From positions 5,647,001 through 5,711,000 of the forward strand of contig NZ_CP117449.1 of NCBI RefSeq assembly GCF_030687835.1: a stretch of 64,000 bases of DNA, read 5' to 3'. This stretch comes from Pseudomonas hefeiensis. Lineage in GTDB: Bacteria; Pseudomonadota; Gammaproteobacteria; Pseudomonadales; Pseudomonadaceae. The notes beneath the pieces were generated by a model that ran no database searches, had not been told where the DNA came from, and saw only the letters and a list, made by a program, of their open reading frames with translations. Below, one piece after another: positions 19,155-28,377 of the stretch (within the stretch, counting starts at the first letter, position 1; each line of letters starts with the position of its first letter). The position numbers were made by a program, and so were the translations under genes.

Positions 19155-21035
19155 ATGAAACCGCATCTCGCCCTCAGCCTTTCCCTACTGCCGGCCACCA
19201 ACCTGCTGGCCGACACCTTCGAACGCGACCAAGCCCTCAAGCTCCCCGACGTGGTGATCAGCGCCAACCGTCAGGTCGAGGCCCGAAACGACAGCAGCGC
19301 CGCCAACACGGTGTTCACCCGTGACGACATCGAACGCCTGCAACCGGCCAGCGTGACCGACCTGCTCAGTCGTGTGCCGGGGGTGCAGGTGGCGCCCCTG
19401 GGCGGGCGTGGCAGCCTGCCAGGGATTTACATTCGCGGCACCAAATCGGCCCAGAGCCTGGTGTTGGTGGACGGCCAGCGCATTGGCAACTCCACCTCCG
19501 GCGACAGCAACCTGCAACGCCTGAACATCAACCAGATCGAACGGGTGGAAGTGCTGCGTGGTTCGCGCTCGGTGATCTACGGCGCCGACGCGGTGGGCGG
19601 AGTGATCCAGATCTTCACCCGTCGCGGCAACGAACAAGGCCTGCAACCGCGCTTGCATCTGGGTTTTGGCAGCCACCAGACCTGGGAGCGCAGCCTGGGG
19701 CTGTCCGGCGGTGATGATCGGACACGCTTCAACCTCGGCGCCAGCCTGGATGAAAGCGACGGAACCAATCGCACCCATGAGTCCTACGCCAGCGACCGGG
19801 ACCTTGATGCCAACCGCAACCAGTCCTTGAGCCTGAGCCTGAGCCATGGGTTCAACGATGACTTGGAAGTCGGCCTGAACCTGCTGGATAACCGCGGCAA
19901 AAGCGAATACGACAACCCGTTCGGCCGCTTCGACCCGAACACCTTCGAGTCGCTGCCCCAGCAGCCCTACAGTGACTTCGCGGTGAGCAGTTTTAGCACT
20001 TATGTCGATGGACGCATCAACGAGGCGTGGAAATCGCGTCTGGAACTGGGCCACAGCGAGAACCGCGAAAAAACCTTCGACAAGCTCAGCGATGTCCGGG
20101 AAGTGTTCAACACCTACCGCGACTCGCTGACCTGGCAGAACGATGTGACGCTGGACGATCGCAACAGCCTGATCGTCGGTGGTGATTGGTATGAGGATCG
20201 GATCAACAGCAGCACACCGTATGACGAAGACAGCCGCTGGAACCGTGCAGCGTTTATCCAGCATCGCTTCCGGGGCGAAACGTTCTCCACCGAACTGGGC
20301 GTGCGGCGCGACCAGAACCAGCAGTTCGGTGCCCGGAATAGCTGGAGCGGCACGTTCACCCTGCCGGTGAATCCGGACAATGATGTGCTGCTGACCTACA
20401 GCGAAAGCTTCCGCGCACCGACCTTCAACGACCTGTACTACCCGGATTTCAGCAACCCGGACCTCGCGCCGGAAACCGCCAAAAGCTACGAACTGCAATG
20501 GCGCAACCAACTGAGCGATAGCGCCCGCCTGGAAGCTTCGCTGTACCGCACGGACCTGGAAGACGCGATCATCTTTGGCAGCAACTCACGCCCACAAAAC
20601 GTCGCCTCGGCGCGAATCAACGGTTTCGAAGCAGCCCTGAGCCAGGAGTTATTCGGCTGGCAGAGCAATCTGGGCCTGGCCATCATCGACCCACGGGACC
20701 GTGACAGCGGCCACACCCTGGCCCGGCGCGCCCGCCGGACCTTGAGCCTGGACCTGGACCGCCAATTTGACCGTTTGAGCCTGGGCGCCACCTGGCAAGC
20801 AGTGAGCAACAGCTACGACGATGAAAACAACCGCAATGCCCTGGGCGGATATGCACTGCTCGGGTTGCGCGGCAGTTGGGCGTTGAACCGCGAGGTGAAG
20901 CTGGAGATGAAGGTCGATAACCTGCTGGACAAGGGCTATAGCCGGGCACTGTATAGCCATGAAGGTGGGCAGTATGGGTATCGTGAGGAAGGCCGGGCCT
21001 GGTTGTTTGGGGTGACCTGGACGCCGGAGCTCTGA
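19155..21035 (+). CDS. btuB: TonB-dependent vitamin B12 receptor, BtuB-like
   Basis: A 626-aa outer-membrane receptor: signal peptide about 1-19 (LALSLSLLPATNLLAD), TonB-box-like VVISANR (about 32-38), plug with GIYIRGTKSAQSLVLVDGQR and EVLRGSRSVIYGADAVGGVI, then a 22-strand-type barrel. Size and plug motifs match BtuB (about 600 aa) rather than the larger siderophore receptors. The ATG at 19155 has GGAAC upstream. Convergent with btuF, which supports cobalamin uptake. No B12 riboswitch is visible in the short upstream region, which is unusual for btuB. Confidence 0.82.
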   Translation: MKPHLALSLSLLPATNLLADTFERDQALKLPDVVISANRQVEARNDSSAANTVFTRDDIERLQPASVTDLLSRVPGVQVAPLGGRGSLPGIYIRGTKSAQSLVLVDGQRIGNSTSGDSNLQRLNINQIERVEVLRGSRSVIYGADAVGGVIQIFTRRGNEQGLQPRLHLGFGSHQTWERSLGLSGGDDRTRFNLGASLDESDGTNRTHESYASDRDLDANRNQSLSLSLSHGFNDDLEVGLNLLDNRGKSEYDNPFGRFDPNTFESLPQQPYSDFAVSSFSTYVDGRINEAWKSRLELGHSENREKTFDKLSDVREVFNTYRDSLTWQNDVTLDDRNSLIVGGDWYEDRINSSTPYDEDSRWNRAAFIQHRFRGETFSTELGVRRDQNQQFGARNSWSGTFTLPVNPDNDVLLTYSESFRAPTFNDLYYPDFSNPDLAPETAKSYELQWRNQLSDSARLEASLYRTDLEDAIIFGSNSRPQNVASARINGFEAALSQELFGWQSNLGLAIIDPRDRDSGHTLARRARRTLSLDLDRQFDRLSLGATWQAVSNSYDDENNRNALGGYALLGLRGSWALNREVKLEMKVDNLLDKGYSRALYSHEGGQYGYREEGRAWLFGVTWTPEL

Positions 21036-21066
21036 TCCAGAGATTGTGGTGCCGGGACTGACCTCA

Positions 21067-21130
21067 TCTCGCGAGCAGGCTCGCCCACAGTTGCAATGCA
21101 CACCCCTGTGGGAGCGAGCCTGCTCGCGAT
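21067..21130. repeat. REP pair, compact
   Basis: CTCGCGAGCAGGCTCGCCCAC at 21067 faces GTGGGAGCGAGCCTGCTCGCGAT ending at 21130, with a short spacer. It lies between the convergent btuB-like and btuF genes, where it could help end transcription from both sides. Confidence 0.85.
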
Positions 21131-21145
21131 TGGAGGTGCCGCGGT

Positions 21146-21943
21146 TTATCTGTCCGGCGCAATTAGCCCGCACAACCGCGCCGTCGCCTCGATCATCTGC
21201 CCACTGGGCCGTTCCAGCCCCTTGTCAGTGACTAACAACAACCGTTCCTGCGCCACCGCCGCCAACTGCGGCCAGGCTTTCCAGGCGTCGAGCTGGGCCT
21301 GGTCCGTGGCCAGGATGATCTGCGGATTGCGCTGCAACACTGACTCAACGCTCACCTGCGGTGCCGGTAGGGTGAGGTCGGCAAACACACTGCGCGCCCC
21401 GCAAACCGCCAACGCATCGCTGATGATCTGTTCGCCGCCAACGGTGTACAGCGGCCGGTCCCAGACCTGATAGAACACCGGCAACGGCGTGTCACGCCGG
21501 TAGCGCTGACGCAACGCCTCAAGGCGCCCGCGCAACTGCGCTGCTCGCTTCACACCCCGTTCCGGACGGCCGAGTTGCGTGGCGATGTCTTCAATTTGGG
21601 TGATGAGTTGGTCGAGACTGTGGGGCTCGGCAACGTAGACGGGAATCTTCAACCCCTTGAGCTGCTGGCGTTGGGCGTTGCCAACGCTGCCCGGCCAGAG
21701 CAGGAGCAGATCGGGCCTGAGACTGAGCAAGCGCTCCATATCCAATTGCCCATAACGGCCCACAGAAGGCAGGTCTTTCAACGCCAAGGGCCGATCGCCG
21801 CCATCCAGCACGCCCACCAGCAGGTCGGCGGAATCCAGCTCAGCCACGATTTCAGACAAAGAAGGAGCCAGGCTGACCACACGCTGGGCCGCCATCGTCG
21901 AGGCGCTGACGGCCAACAGCAGGACCGCCAGCCAGCGGGTCAT
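21146..21943 (-). CDS. btuF: Cobalamin ABC transporter periplasmic binding protein BtuF-like
   Basis: A 265-aa protein with signal peptide about 1-19 (WLAVLLLAVSASTMAA) then RVVSLAPSLSEIVAELD, GRYGQLDMERLLSLRPDLLLLW and an FVYQVWDRPLYTVGG-like segment, the class III binding-protein fold of BtuF/FepB type. The ATG at 21943 overlaps the previous gene stop by one base. No BtuC or BtuD gene is nearby, so the inner-membrane transporter must lie elsewhere. Convergence with a BtuB-like receptor supports B12 as substrate. Confidence 0.85.
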   Translation of the reverse strand: MTRWLAVLLLAVSASTMAAQRVVSLAPSLSEIVAELDSADLLVGVLDGGDRPLALKDLPSVGRYGQLDMERLLSLRPDLLLLWPGSVGNAQRQQLKGLKIPVYVAEPHSLDQLITQIEDIATQLGRPERGVKRAAQLRGRLEALRQRYRRDTPLPVFYQVWDRPLYTVGGEQIISDALAVCGARSVFADLTLPAPQVSVESVLQRNPQIILATDQAQLDAWKAWPQLAAVAQERLLLVTDKGLERPSGQMIEATARLCGLIAPDR

Positions 21944-22362
21944 CAACCGAGCTGACGCGGGATGCGATACAGGTAGAACAATACCGCCGTGGACAACGCC
22001 AGCAGCATCAGCGGCACCGCCTCCAGCCCCACGAACACCGCCAGGGCGCCGATCCATGCCGGCAGGCACGCAGCGAGAAAGGCCACACGCCGCCGGGCTG
22101 CCAGGGCGATCCAGGCTTGAGGCTCTTCGGGGGTGTCGAGGGCTTTTTGGGTGGCGATCAAGGCGTGTTTGTAAGCGCCAAAGAAACGCAGGCTGACAAA
22201 CATCGATGCCACGCCAGCGATGAACAGTGGCATCGCCAGCACCGGCAGAATCGCTTCACCCTGGCCAAATACCGCATTGATCACAAACAGTGGCAGCAAG
22301 GCCAAAGCCAGGTATTGCCACCAACTGACGGACAGTCGCCGCCGGACCTGACCGCGCGTCAC
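21943..22362 (-). CDS. Small inner-membrane protein, unknown function
   Basis: A 139-aa protein with four hydrophobic segments (about 14-33, 38-58, 92-111 and 112-131) and a basic, cytosolic N-terminus. Starts with GTG at 22362, overlapping the ribA stop (GTGA), and ends where btuF starts, so it is co-translated between them. I do not recognise the family; it does not look like BtuC, being far too short. Confidence 0.75.
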   Translation of the reverse strand: MTRGQVRRRLSVSWWQYLALALLPLFVINAVFGQGEAILPVLAMPLFIAGVASMFVSLRFFGAYKHALIATQKALDTPEEPQAWIALAARRRVAFLAACLPAWIGALAVFVGLEAVPLMLLALSTAVLFYLYRIPRQLG

Positions 22363-22976
22363 GCCCGGTCGACCTCGCCCTGGTGCTCGTTACCCATCAT
22401 GTGGTCGAGCTTGCTGGCCTTGGTCGCCAGGTAAAGTTTGTTGTGGGGGTTGTGGCCGGTGTGCAGCGGCACGCGCTCGGCCACCACGATGCCCATATCG
22501 GTCATCGCCTTGACCTTGCGCGGGTTGTTGGTCATCAAGCGCAACGACTTGATGCCCAGATGCTCGAGCATCGGCAGGCAGATGCTGTAGTCACGCAGGT
22601 CGGCGGCAAACCCCAGGCGTTCGTTGGCTTCGACGGTATCGGCGCCGCCATCTTGCAGCTCATAGGCGCGAATCTTGTTCAACAAGCCAATGCCGCGACC
22701 TTCCTGGCGCAGGTAAAGCAGCACGCCGCGGCCTTCGCGGGCAATGGCCTGCAGCGCGGCTTCAAGTTGCGAACCGCAATCGCAGCGCTGGCTGAACAAG
22801 GCATCGCCCGTTAGGCATTCGGAGTGCAGGCGGCCCAGTACCGGGGCTCCGTCGGCGAAATCACCCAGGCTCAGCACAACGTGCTCGCGGCCGGTGGCTT
22901 CATCGAGAAAACCATGCATGGTGAATTGCGCAAAGGGCGTTGGCAGCTTGGAAGCGGCAACAAAAACGACAGGCAC
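22359..22976 (-). CDS. ribA: GTP cyclohydrolase II
   Basis: A 205-aa enzyme that opens GTP to 2,5-diamino-6-ribosylamino-pyrimidinone phosphate, the first step of riboflavin synthesis. [20 protein letters not shown] gives the three zinc cysteines, and [17 protein letters not shown] and LMTNNPRKV are family motifs. Starts with GTG at 22976, preceded by AGGAG. Lies apart from the main rib string at 26-30 kb, whose RibBA has a degenerate cyclohydrolase half, so this gene should supply the activity. Confidence 0.96.
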   Translation of the reverse strand: MPVVFVAASKLPTPFAQFTMHGFLDEATGREHVVLSLGDFADGAPVLGRLHSECLTGDALFSQRCDCGSQLEAALQAIAREGRGVLLYLRQEGRGIGLLNKIRAYELQDGGADTVEANERLGFAADLRDYSICLPMLEHLGIKSLRLMTNNPRKVKAMTDMGIVVAERVPLHTGHNPHNKLYLATKASKLDHMMGNEHQGEVDRA

Positions 22977-23085
22977 CGGTGTGCTCCTGATCTATTACTG
23001 GAGATTCGCAGAGGCGAGCATTGTAACAGCACGTCCCGACCGACGCTCAGGCTGAATTATCGGCCATAAACATCGAAAAGATTGA

Positions 23086-23844
23086 TTACGGCTTCGCCGG
23101 TTTGCCGTTTTCATCGAAAGGATAGGGTTGTTTCCAGCGTTCAAAAATCGGCTTCAGTCGACCGTTCTTCACCAGCTCCGTCATGCGCCGGTCAAACAGG
23201 TCCCGTAGCACCCGACCGTTTTCGGTGTCGGCAAAGCCCAGGTAAAGCGGCAGGTTGATCAACGATGAAAGCTTGAATTGCTGGGGATTCTCAGACTTGG
23301 CCAGTAAGTCCTCGATCTCCGTCAACGCATCGATATAAAAATCAGCCCGATCATGGACCAGCATCGGCAGGATACCTACTGCGCGGTGAATTTCGTTGAA
23401 ACTGCGGATACCTGGCAGGTAGCTGTCGTATTCATAGCCACGCATCCATACCAGCCGATAGTTGCCGACCGTCGCCAATGTAGGAGACGGTTTGGAGGCC
23501 AGCCCCAAGGCATAGATGTGGTCCACATCGTAGTGCCATTGGGGATAAAGCACCCCTTCCGACTCATCGAGATAAGCACCGACCTGTACATCGACTTCAC
23601 CGCGCTGCACCAGCCCGATTGAACGGGTGTACGGCACGCTGCGGGTTTCCAGCCTCACGCCTGCTGGCTCGAACACCTCGCGCAAAATGTCCCACGCCAT
23701 GCCCTTGCCGTCAGCCTGGGAGTAATCCACCCATTCCTCGCTGGCCGCGCGCACCTTGCCGGGCAGCGTCGTCGGCTCGGCCGCCCGCGCGCCGAAGCAG
23801 ATCCCCAGACACAACAACAGTAACAGTGCGCGGCTTGCGCCCAT
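23086..23844 (-). CDS. Periplasmic solute-binding protein, SBP_bac_3 type
   Basis: A 252-aa exported protein with signal peptide about 1-21 (ALLLLLCLGICFGARAA) and the two-lobe extracellular solute-binding family 3 layout: KGMAWDILREVFEPAGV, RSVPYTRSIGLVQRGEVDVQVG, and the closing LVKNGRLKPIFERW. Such proteins bind amino acids or act as sensor ligands; no transporter genes are adjacent, and the ligand is not predictable. The ATG at 23844 lies 12 bp after the pgpA stop; an earlier in-frame start at 23871 would overlap pgpA. Confidence 0.82.
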   Translation of the reverse strand: MGASRALLLLLCLGICFGARAAEPTTLPGKVRAASEEWVDYSQADGKGMAWDILREVFEPAGVRLETRSVPYTRSIGLVQRGEVDVQVGAYLDESEGVLYPQWHYDVDHIYALGLASKPSPTLATVGNYRLVWMRGYEYDSYLPGIRSFNEIHRAVGILPMLVHDRADFYIDALTEIEDLLAKSENPQQFKLSSLINLPLYLGFADTENGRVLRDLFDRRMTELVKNGRLKPIFERWKQPYPFDENGKPAKP

Positions 23845-23855
23845 GCCTGAATCCC

Positions 23856-24359
23856 TCAGGTGAAACACCACACCAATCCTTGCATAGCCAGCCAGGCAAA
23901 AACCCCGGCCAATACATCGTCAAGCATGATGCCTACGCCTCCATGCACCTTCCGGTCGATCCAGCGGATCGGCCAAGGCTTGAGGATATCGAAGAAGCGG
24001 AACATCAGAAAACCCGCCAACAGCCAATACCATCCCTCAGGCACCAGCCACAGGGTGATCCACATGCCGACCATTTCGTCCCAGACGATACCCTCATGAT
24101 CATGCACCCGCAGGTCATCTGCCACCTTGCCGCACAGCCAGAAGCCGAACAGCATGGTGATGCCAAGCATCAGCCAATAGCCCCAGTCCGGCAACATTTG
24201 CCACAACGGTATAAAGGGTAGCGCAACCAGCGAACCCCAGGTGCCCGGAGCTTTAGGTAAAGTGCCCGAACCGAAGCCAAACGCCAGGAAGTGCCAGGGA
24301 TTGCGCCAGACCGAGGGCGGAACGAATTCTGCCGGGACCTGGTTGGGATGATCTGTCAC
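23856..24359 (-). CDS. pgpA: Phosphatidylglycerophosphatase A
   Basis: A 167-aa inner-membrane enzyme that dephosphorylates phosphatidylglycerophosphate to phosphatidylglycerol. It has FGSGTLPKAPGTWGSL (about 29-44), the pgpA signature, an acidic segment HDHEGIVWDEMVGMW, and several TM helices. Starts with GTG at 24359 and overlaps the thiL stop by 4 bp (GTGA). The order nusB-thiL-pgpA is conserved in many proteobacteria. Confidence 0.95.
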   Translation of the reverse strand: MTDHPNQVPAEFVPPSVWRNPWHFLAFGFGSGTLPKAPGTWGSLVALPFIPLWQMLPDWGYWLMLGITMLFGFWLCGKVADDLRVHDHEGIVWDEMVGMWITLWLVPEGWYWLLAGFLMFRFFDILKPWPIRWIDRKVHGGVGIMLDDVLAGVFAWLAMQGLVWCFT

Positions 24360-25321
24360 GGTGTCTCCCGAAAATGTTGATAGCCCCGGATTTGCGGGGT
24401 GATGTCGTGCCCATCGCCGTCGAGCAGCACGACACCTTGCCCGGCCACGACGCGGCCGATCACGTGGATCGGCCAGCCTTCGGCCTGCAACGCCACCAGT
24501 CGAACAGGTGGCAAGGTGAACAGCAGCACGTAATCGTCACCACCGCTCAATGCGGCGTGCGCAGCATTCGCGCGGCCCAGAAACGTTACCAAAGCCTTGG
24601 ACAGTGGCAAGCGGTCGCGTTCAACGTGTAACGCCACACCGGACGCCAGGGCGATATGCCCGCAATCGGCCAGCAGGCCATCGGAGATATCCATCGCCGC
24701 ACTAGCCTTGCCCCGCAGTGCCAGACCGAGGTCGGTCTGCGGACGTGGCGACCAATAATGCGCCAGCAGCGGCTCGGCGATATCAGGTTCGACGGTACGC
24801 TGACCCAGGACGAGCGGCAATGCGCCAGCGGCATTGCCCAGCTCGCCGCCGACACATAACCAATCACCGGGTTGCGCGCCGCCGCGAGTCAGGGCCTGGC
24901 CGGACGGCACGCGACCGAACACGGTCAGGGTCATGCTCAGCGGCCCACGCGTAGTATCACCGCCCACCAGCGCGACATCACACGCCCGGGCCATCTGGTT
25001 TAAACCGCGGGCATAGGCTTGCAACCAATCGGCGGTCACCGTCGGCAAAGTCAGGGCCAGGGTAAATGCAAAAGGAGTCGCGCCCATGGCGGCCAGGTCA
25101 CTGACCGCCACGGCCAGCGAGCGCTGGCCGAGCAGGAACGGGTCGCAGGGATCAGGAAAATGCACACCGGCCACAAGGGTATCGGTGGACACCGCCAGCT
25201 GCTCCCCGGGAGGAACGGCCAGCAAGGCGCAGTCGTCGCCGATCCCGAGCGCAACGCCCTCGCCGCCCTGCGCGCAAGACGCGGCGGCGAAGTAATGATG
25301 GATCAGCTCAAATTCACCCAT
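24356..25321 (-). CDS. thiL: Thiamine-monophosphate kinase
   Basis: A 321-aa enzyme that phosphorylates thiamine monophosphate to the active diphosphate. MGEFELIHHYF at the start, GIGDDCALL (Mg/ATP-binding Asp), VGGDTTRGP and SAAMDISDGL are typical ThiL/PurM-fold motifs. The ATG at 25321 gives the usual N-terminus; an upstream in-frame start only adds six residues. Between nusB and pgpA. No TPP riboswitch is seen. Confidence 0.96.
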   Translation of the reverse strand: MGEFELIHHYFAAASCAQGGEGVALGIGDDCALLAVPPGEQLAVSTDTLVAGVHFPDPCDPFLLGQRSLAVAVSDLAAMGATPFAFTLALTLPTVTADWLQAYARGLNQMARACDVALVGGDTTRGPLSMTLTVFGRVPSGQALTRGGAQPGDWLCVGGELGNAAGALPLVLGQRTVEPDIAEPLLAHYWSPRPQTDLGLALRGKASAAMDISDGLLADCGHIALASGVALHVERDRLPLSKALVTFLGRANAAHAALSGGDDYVLLFTLPPVRLVALQAEGWPIHVIGRVVAGQGVVLLDGDGHDITPQIRGYQHFRETP

Positions 25322-25339
25322 AGTCGCTGCAAGCGCCAA

Positions 25340-25840
25340 TCAGCGCTTGAACGCCTTCACTTCAGCTTCACGCAGACGCGGGGCCAGTTTATCGAGTACA
25401 CCGTTGACGAATTTGTGCCCATCGGTGGATCCGAAGACTTTCGCCAGCTCGATCCCTTCGTTGATCACTACGCGGTACGGAACATCGACGCGCTGCATCA
25501 GCTCCCAGGTCGACAAGCGCAACACCGCCAGTTCAACCGGGTCCAGCTCTTCGATGGTCAGGTCCAGGCAAGGCGCCAGGGCAATGTCGATCTCGGTCTT
25601 GTGGGCCGGTACGCCGTGCAGGATCTCGCGGAAATACGCGCCATCAACGTCACTGAAATCGTTGTCGACCCGAAACTGCGCTTCGATCTCGTTCAGCGAT
25701 TGCTTGGCCATGTGCCATTGATACAGCGCCTGGGTCGCGAGCTGACGGGCTTCGCGACGCTTGACGCTCTTCGAAGGCTTGCCGGCATCGGCTGGCTTGG
25801 GATCGCGCGGGTTGAAACGATCGCTTTCGTCGCTAATCAC
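25340..25840 (-). CDS. nusB: Transcription antitermination protein NusB
   Basis: A 166-aa helical RNA-binding protein that with NusE (S10) binds boxA and supports antitermination in rRNA operons. [17 protein letters not shown] (about 28-44), [19 protein letters not shown] and [12 protein letters not shown] match the family. The N-terminal 25 residues are a basic extension common in Pseudomonas. Starts with GTG at 25840, overlapping the ribH stop by 4 bp. Confidence 0.96.
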   Translation of the reverse strand: MISDESDRFNPRDPKPADAGKPSKSVKRREARQLATQALYQWHMAKQSLNEIEAQFRVDNDFSDVDGAYFREILHGVPAHKTEIDIALAPCLDLTIEELDPVELAVLRLSTWELMQRVDVPYRVVINEGIELAKVFGSTDGHKFVNGVLDKLAPRLREAEVKAFKR

Positions 25841-26313
25841 TTGGCCTCCAACTGCGCCAGCAGGCTGACCATTTCCAGGGCGGACAGGGCCGCTTCGGCG
25901 CCTTTGTTACCGGCCTTGGTGCCGGAACGTTCAATGGCTTGCTCGATGGAATCAACAGTCAGCACGCCGAAGGCGACCGGTACGCCGAACTCCATGGACA
26001 CCTGGGCCAGGCCCTTGGTGCATTCGCCGGCCACGTATTCGAAGTGCGGAGTACCGCCACGAATGACCGCGCCCAGAGCGATGATCGCCGCATATTCGCC
26101 CTTTTGAGCGACTTTCTGCGCAACCAGCGGAATTTCGAAGGCGCCAGGCGCACGGATGATGGTGATGTCGCTTTCGCTCACGCCATGGCGAACCAGGGCA
26201 TCGACTGCACCGCCAACCAGGCTCTCAACCACAAAGCTGTTGAAACGGCCCACTACCAGAGCGTAGCGGCCTTGAGGGGCGATGAAGGTACCTTCGATGG
26301 TCTTCAGGGTCAT
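25837..26313 (-). CDS. ribH: 6,7-dimethyl-8-ribityllumazine synthase
   Basis: A 158-aa enzyme, penultimate in riboflavin synthesis, combining the aminouracil and butanone phosphate to lumazine. Seen: [42 protein letters not shown] with the conserved catalytic-region His, and [17 protein letters not shown]. Length matches RibH subunits that assemble as pentamers or 60-mers. Also called ribE in some genomes. A REP pair separates it from ribBA by about 250 bp. Confidence 0.96.
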   Translation of the reverse strand: MTLKTIEGTFIAPQGRYALVVGRFNSFVVESLVGGAVDALVRHGVSESDITIIRAPGAFEIPLVAQKVAQKGEYAAIIALGAVIRGGTPHFEYVAGECTKGLAQVSMEFGVPVAFGVLTVDSIEQAIERSGTKAGNKGAEAALSALEMVSLLAQLEAK

Positions 26314-26424
26314 TCGTCAGATCTCTTAAAGAGCCAGAGCGCGTTCGAATACGCGCTCCTTCAGTGATATTAGCCACGAATACTGCACCGCAAATCCCGG
26401 ACTGCCATTCACTTGCACATCTTT

Positions 26425-26516
26425 TGTGGTGAGGGGATTTATCCCCGTGGGGCTGCGAAGCAACCCTTTTTTTGGGACTGCTGCGCAGTCCAGCGGGGAT
26501 AAATCCCCTCGCCACA
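26425..26516. repeat. REP inverted pair (GAGGGGATTTATCCCC family)
   Basis: TGTGGTGAGGGGATTTATCC at 26425 faces GGGGATAAATCCCCTCGCCACA ending at 26516. This is the main content of the 247-bp gap between ribBA and ribH. No FMN riboswitch signature was recognised here. Confidence 0.9.
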
Positions 26517-26560
26517 ATAATCTGACAAGTCTGAACAACAATGCCGAAATCTCCGGGCCA

Positions 26561-27652
26561 TTATTCGGAGGGCACGTATTCTACAACTTCCAGGTCGAAA
26601 CCGGATATCGCATTAAATTTCATTGGTGCGCTCATCAGGCGCATTTTTCGCACGCCCAGGTCCCGCAGGATCTGCGAACCGGCGCCGACGATGCTGTAGG
26701 TGGTCGGTTTTTTCACGGCGGTGTTATCACCGGTTTCCCGGATGTGCGCCAGCAACACGTCGCCATCGAGGGGGTGGCCGAGCAGCAGCACCACGCCGCT
26801 GCCGGCCTCGGCCACCGCAGCCATGGCGGCGCGCAGGCTCCAGCGACCGGGCTGCTTGACCATCAGCAAGTCGCGCAGCGGGTCCATGTTATGCACCCGA
26901 ACCAGGGTCGGTTCTTCGGCGCATACGGTGCCCAGGGTCAGTGCCATGTGCACGTCACCTTCCACCGAGTCGCGGTAGGTCACCAGGTTGAACTGGCCCA
27001 GTTCGCTGTCCAGCGGCTGCTCGGCAATCCGCTGAACGGTACGTTCGTGGATCATCCGGTAGTGGATCAAGTCGGCGATGGTGCCGATCTTGATGTTGTG
27101 TTCGGCGGCAAAGGCTTCCAGTTCCGCGCGACGAGACATGGTGCCGTCGTCGTTCATGACTTCGCAGATCACGCCGCTGGCCTCGAAACCGGCCATGCGC
27201 GCCAGGTCGCACGCTGCTTCGGTGTGGCCGGCACGGGCCAGAGTGCCGCCGGCCTGGGCCATCAGCGGGAAGATGTGACCGGGGCTGACAATGTCTTCGG
27301 CCTTGGCGTCTTTCGCGGCGGCGGCCTGCACGGTGCGGGCACGGTCAGCAGCGGAGATACCGGTGGTCACGCCCTCGGCGGCCTCGATGGACACGGTGAA
27401 CTTGGTGCCAAAGCCGGAGCCATTGCGCGGCGCCATCAGCGGCAGCTTCAAGAGCTCGCAGCGTTCACGGGTCATGGGCATGCAGATCAGGCCACGGGCA
27501 TGCTTGGCCATGAAGTTGATGTGCTCGGCCTTGCAGCACTCGGCGGCCATGATCAGGTCGCCTTCATTCTCGCGGTCTTCGTCATCCATGAGGATGACCA
27601 TCTTGCCTTGGCGGATGTCTTCAACCAGCTCTTCGATGCTATTGAGCGCCAC
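26561..27652 (-). CDS. ribBA: RibBA: DHBP synthase with degenerate GTP cyclohydrolase II-like half
   Basis: A 363-aa protein. The N-terminal half (1 to about 200) is 3,4-dihydroxy-2-butanone 4-phosphate synthase: ILMDDEDRENEGDL, GLICMPMT and GHIFPLMA(Q) are the acidic and substrate motifs; it makes the four-carbon unit from ribulose 5-phosphate. The C-terminal half has the RibA fold outline, but where RibA has the C...CxC zinc ligands it reads VRVHNMDPLRDLLMV, so it is probably not a cyclohydrolase. Starts with GTG at 27652 with AAGGGGG upstream. The separate intact ribA at 22.4 kb fits this. Confidence 0.94.
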   Translation of the reverse strand: MALNSIEELVEDIRQGKMVILMDDEDRENEGDLIMAAECCKAEHINFMAKHARGLICMPMTRERCELLKLPLMAPRNGSGFGTKFTVSIEAAEGVTTGISAADRARTVQAAAAKDAKAEDIVSPGHIFPLMAQAGGTLARAGHTEAACDLARMAGFEASGVICEVMNDDGTMSRRAELEAFAAEHNIKIGTIADLIHYRMIHERTVQRIAEQPLDSELGQFNLVTYRDSVEGDVHMALTLGTVCAEEPTLVRVHNMDPLRDLLMVKQPGRWSLRAAMAAVAEAGSGVVLLLGHPLDGDVLLAHIRETGDNTAVKKPTTYSIVGAGSQILRDLGVRKMRLMSAPMKFNAISGFDLEVVEYVPSE

Positions 27653-27668
27653 GCGGCACCCCCTTGGG

Positions 27669-28331
27669 TCAGGATTTGAGGTAGCCGTTGGCGGCCAGAA
27701 AACTTTCAGTGATGTTACCCGCTGCAGGCTCTGCGGCCTTGTCGCCCAACAGCAGGCGCTCCAGGTAACGGGCCAGCAAGTCGACTTCCAGGTTGACCCG
27801 GCGCCCAGGCCGGTATGAGGCCATGATGGTTTCGCTCAGGGTATGCGGAATGATCGTCAGCAGGAACTCGGCGCCATCCACCGCATTGACCGTCAGACTG
27901 GTGCCATCGACGGTGATCGAGCCTTTATGGGCAATGTACTTGGCCAGCTCCTTCGGGGCGCGGATGCGAAACTCCACGGCCCGGGCGTTATCGCTGCGCG
28001 AAACCACTTCGCCGACGCCGTCCACATGGCCGCTGACCAGGTGCCCGCCCAAGCGAGTGGTGGGGGTCAGGGCTTTTTCCAGGTTGACCGGGCTGCCGCT
28101 CTTGAGATCATTCATGGCGGTGCAGTCGAGGGTTTCGCGGCTGACGTCCGCCAGGAAACCATTGCCCGGCAGTTCGACGGCGGTCAGGCACACGCCGTTT
28201 ACCGCGATGCTGTCGCCCAGTTTGACGTCGCTCAGGTCGAGCTTGCCGGTTTCGACATGGACCCGCACATCGCCGCCCTTGGGGGTCAGTGCACGGATGC
28301 TGCCGATGGATTCGATGATGCCGGTAAACAT
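27669..28331 (-). CDS. ribC: Riboflavin synthase (alpha chain)
   Basis: A 220-aa enzyme that dismutates two lumazines to riboflavin and the aminouracil. MFTGIIESIGSI is the canonical N-terminus, and the two internally repeated beta-barrels show NGVCLTAVEL and DGTSLTVNAV. The ATG at 28331, with GGAGGA upstream, is chosen over a longer frame to 28424. Named ribE or ribC depending on nomenclature. 16 bp before ribBA. Confidence 0.96.
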   Translation of the reverse strand: MFTGIIESIGSIRALTPKGGDVRVHVETGKLDLSDVKLGDSIAVNGVCLTAVELPGNGFLADVSRETLDCTAMNDLKSGSPVNLEKALTPTTRLGGHLVSGHVDGVGEVVSRSDNARAVEFRIRAPKELAKYIAHKGSITVDGTSLTVNAVDGAEFLLTIIPHTLSETIMASYRPGRRVNLEVDLLARYLERLLLGDKAAEPAAGNITESFLAANGYLKS

Positions 28332-28377
28332 GGAGTCCTCCTCGAGAACGGGCCGCCGCTTGAGCGAAAGCCGGGAA

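Noticed and set aside
26314..26560. FMN riboswitch near ribBA/ribH
   Set aside because: The interval holds only a REP inverted pair and short flanks; no RFN core sequence was recognised.
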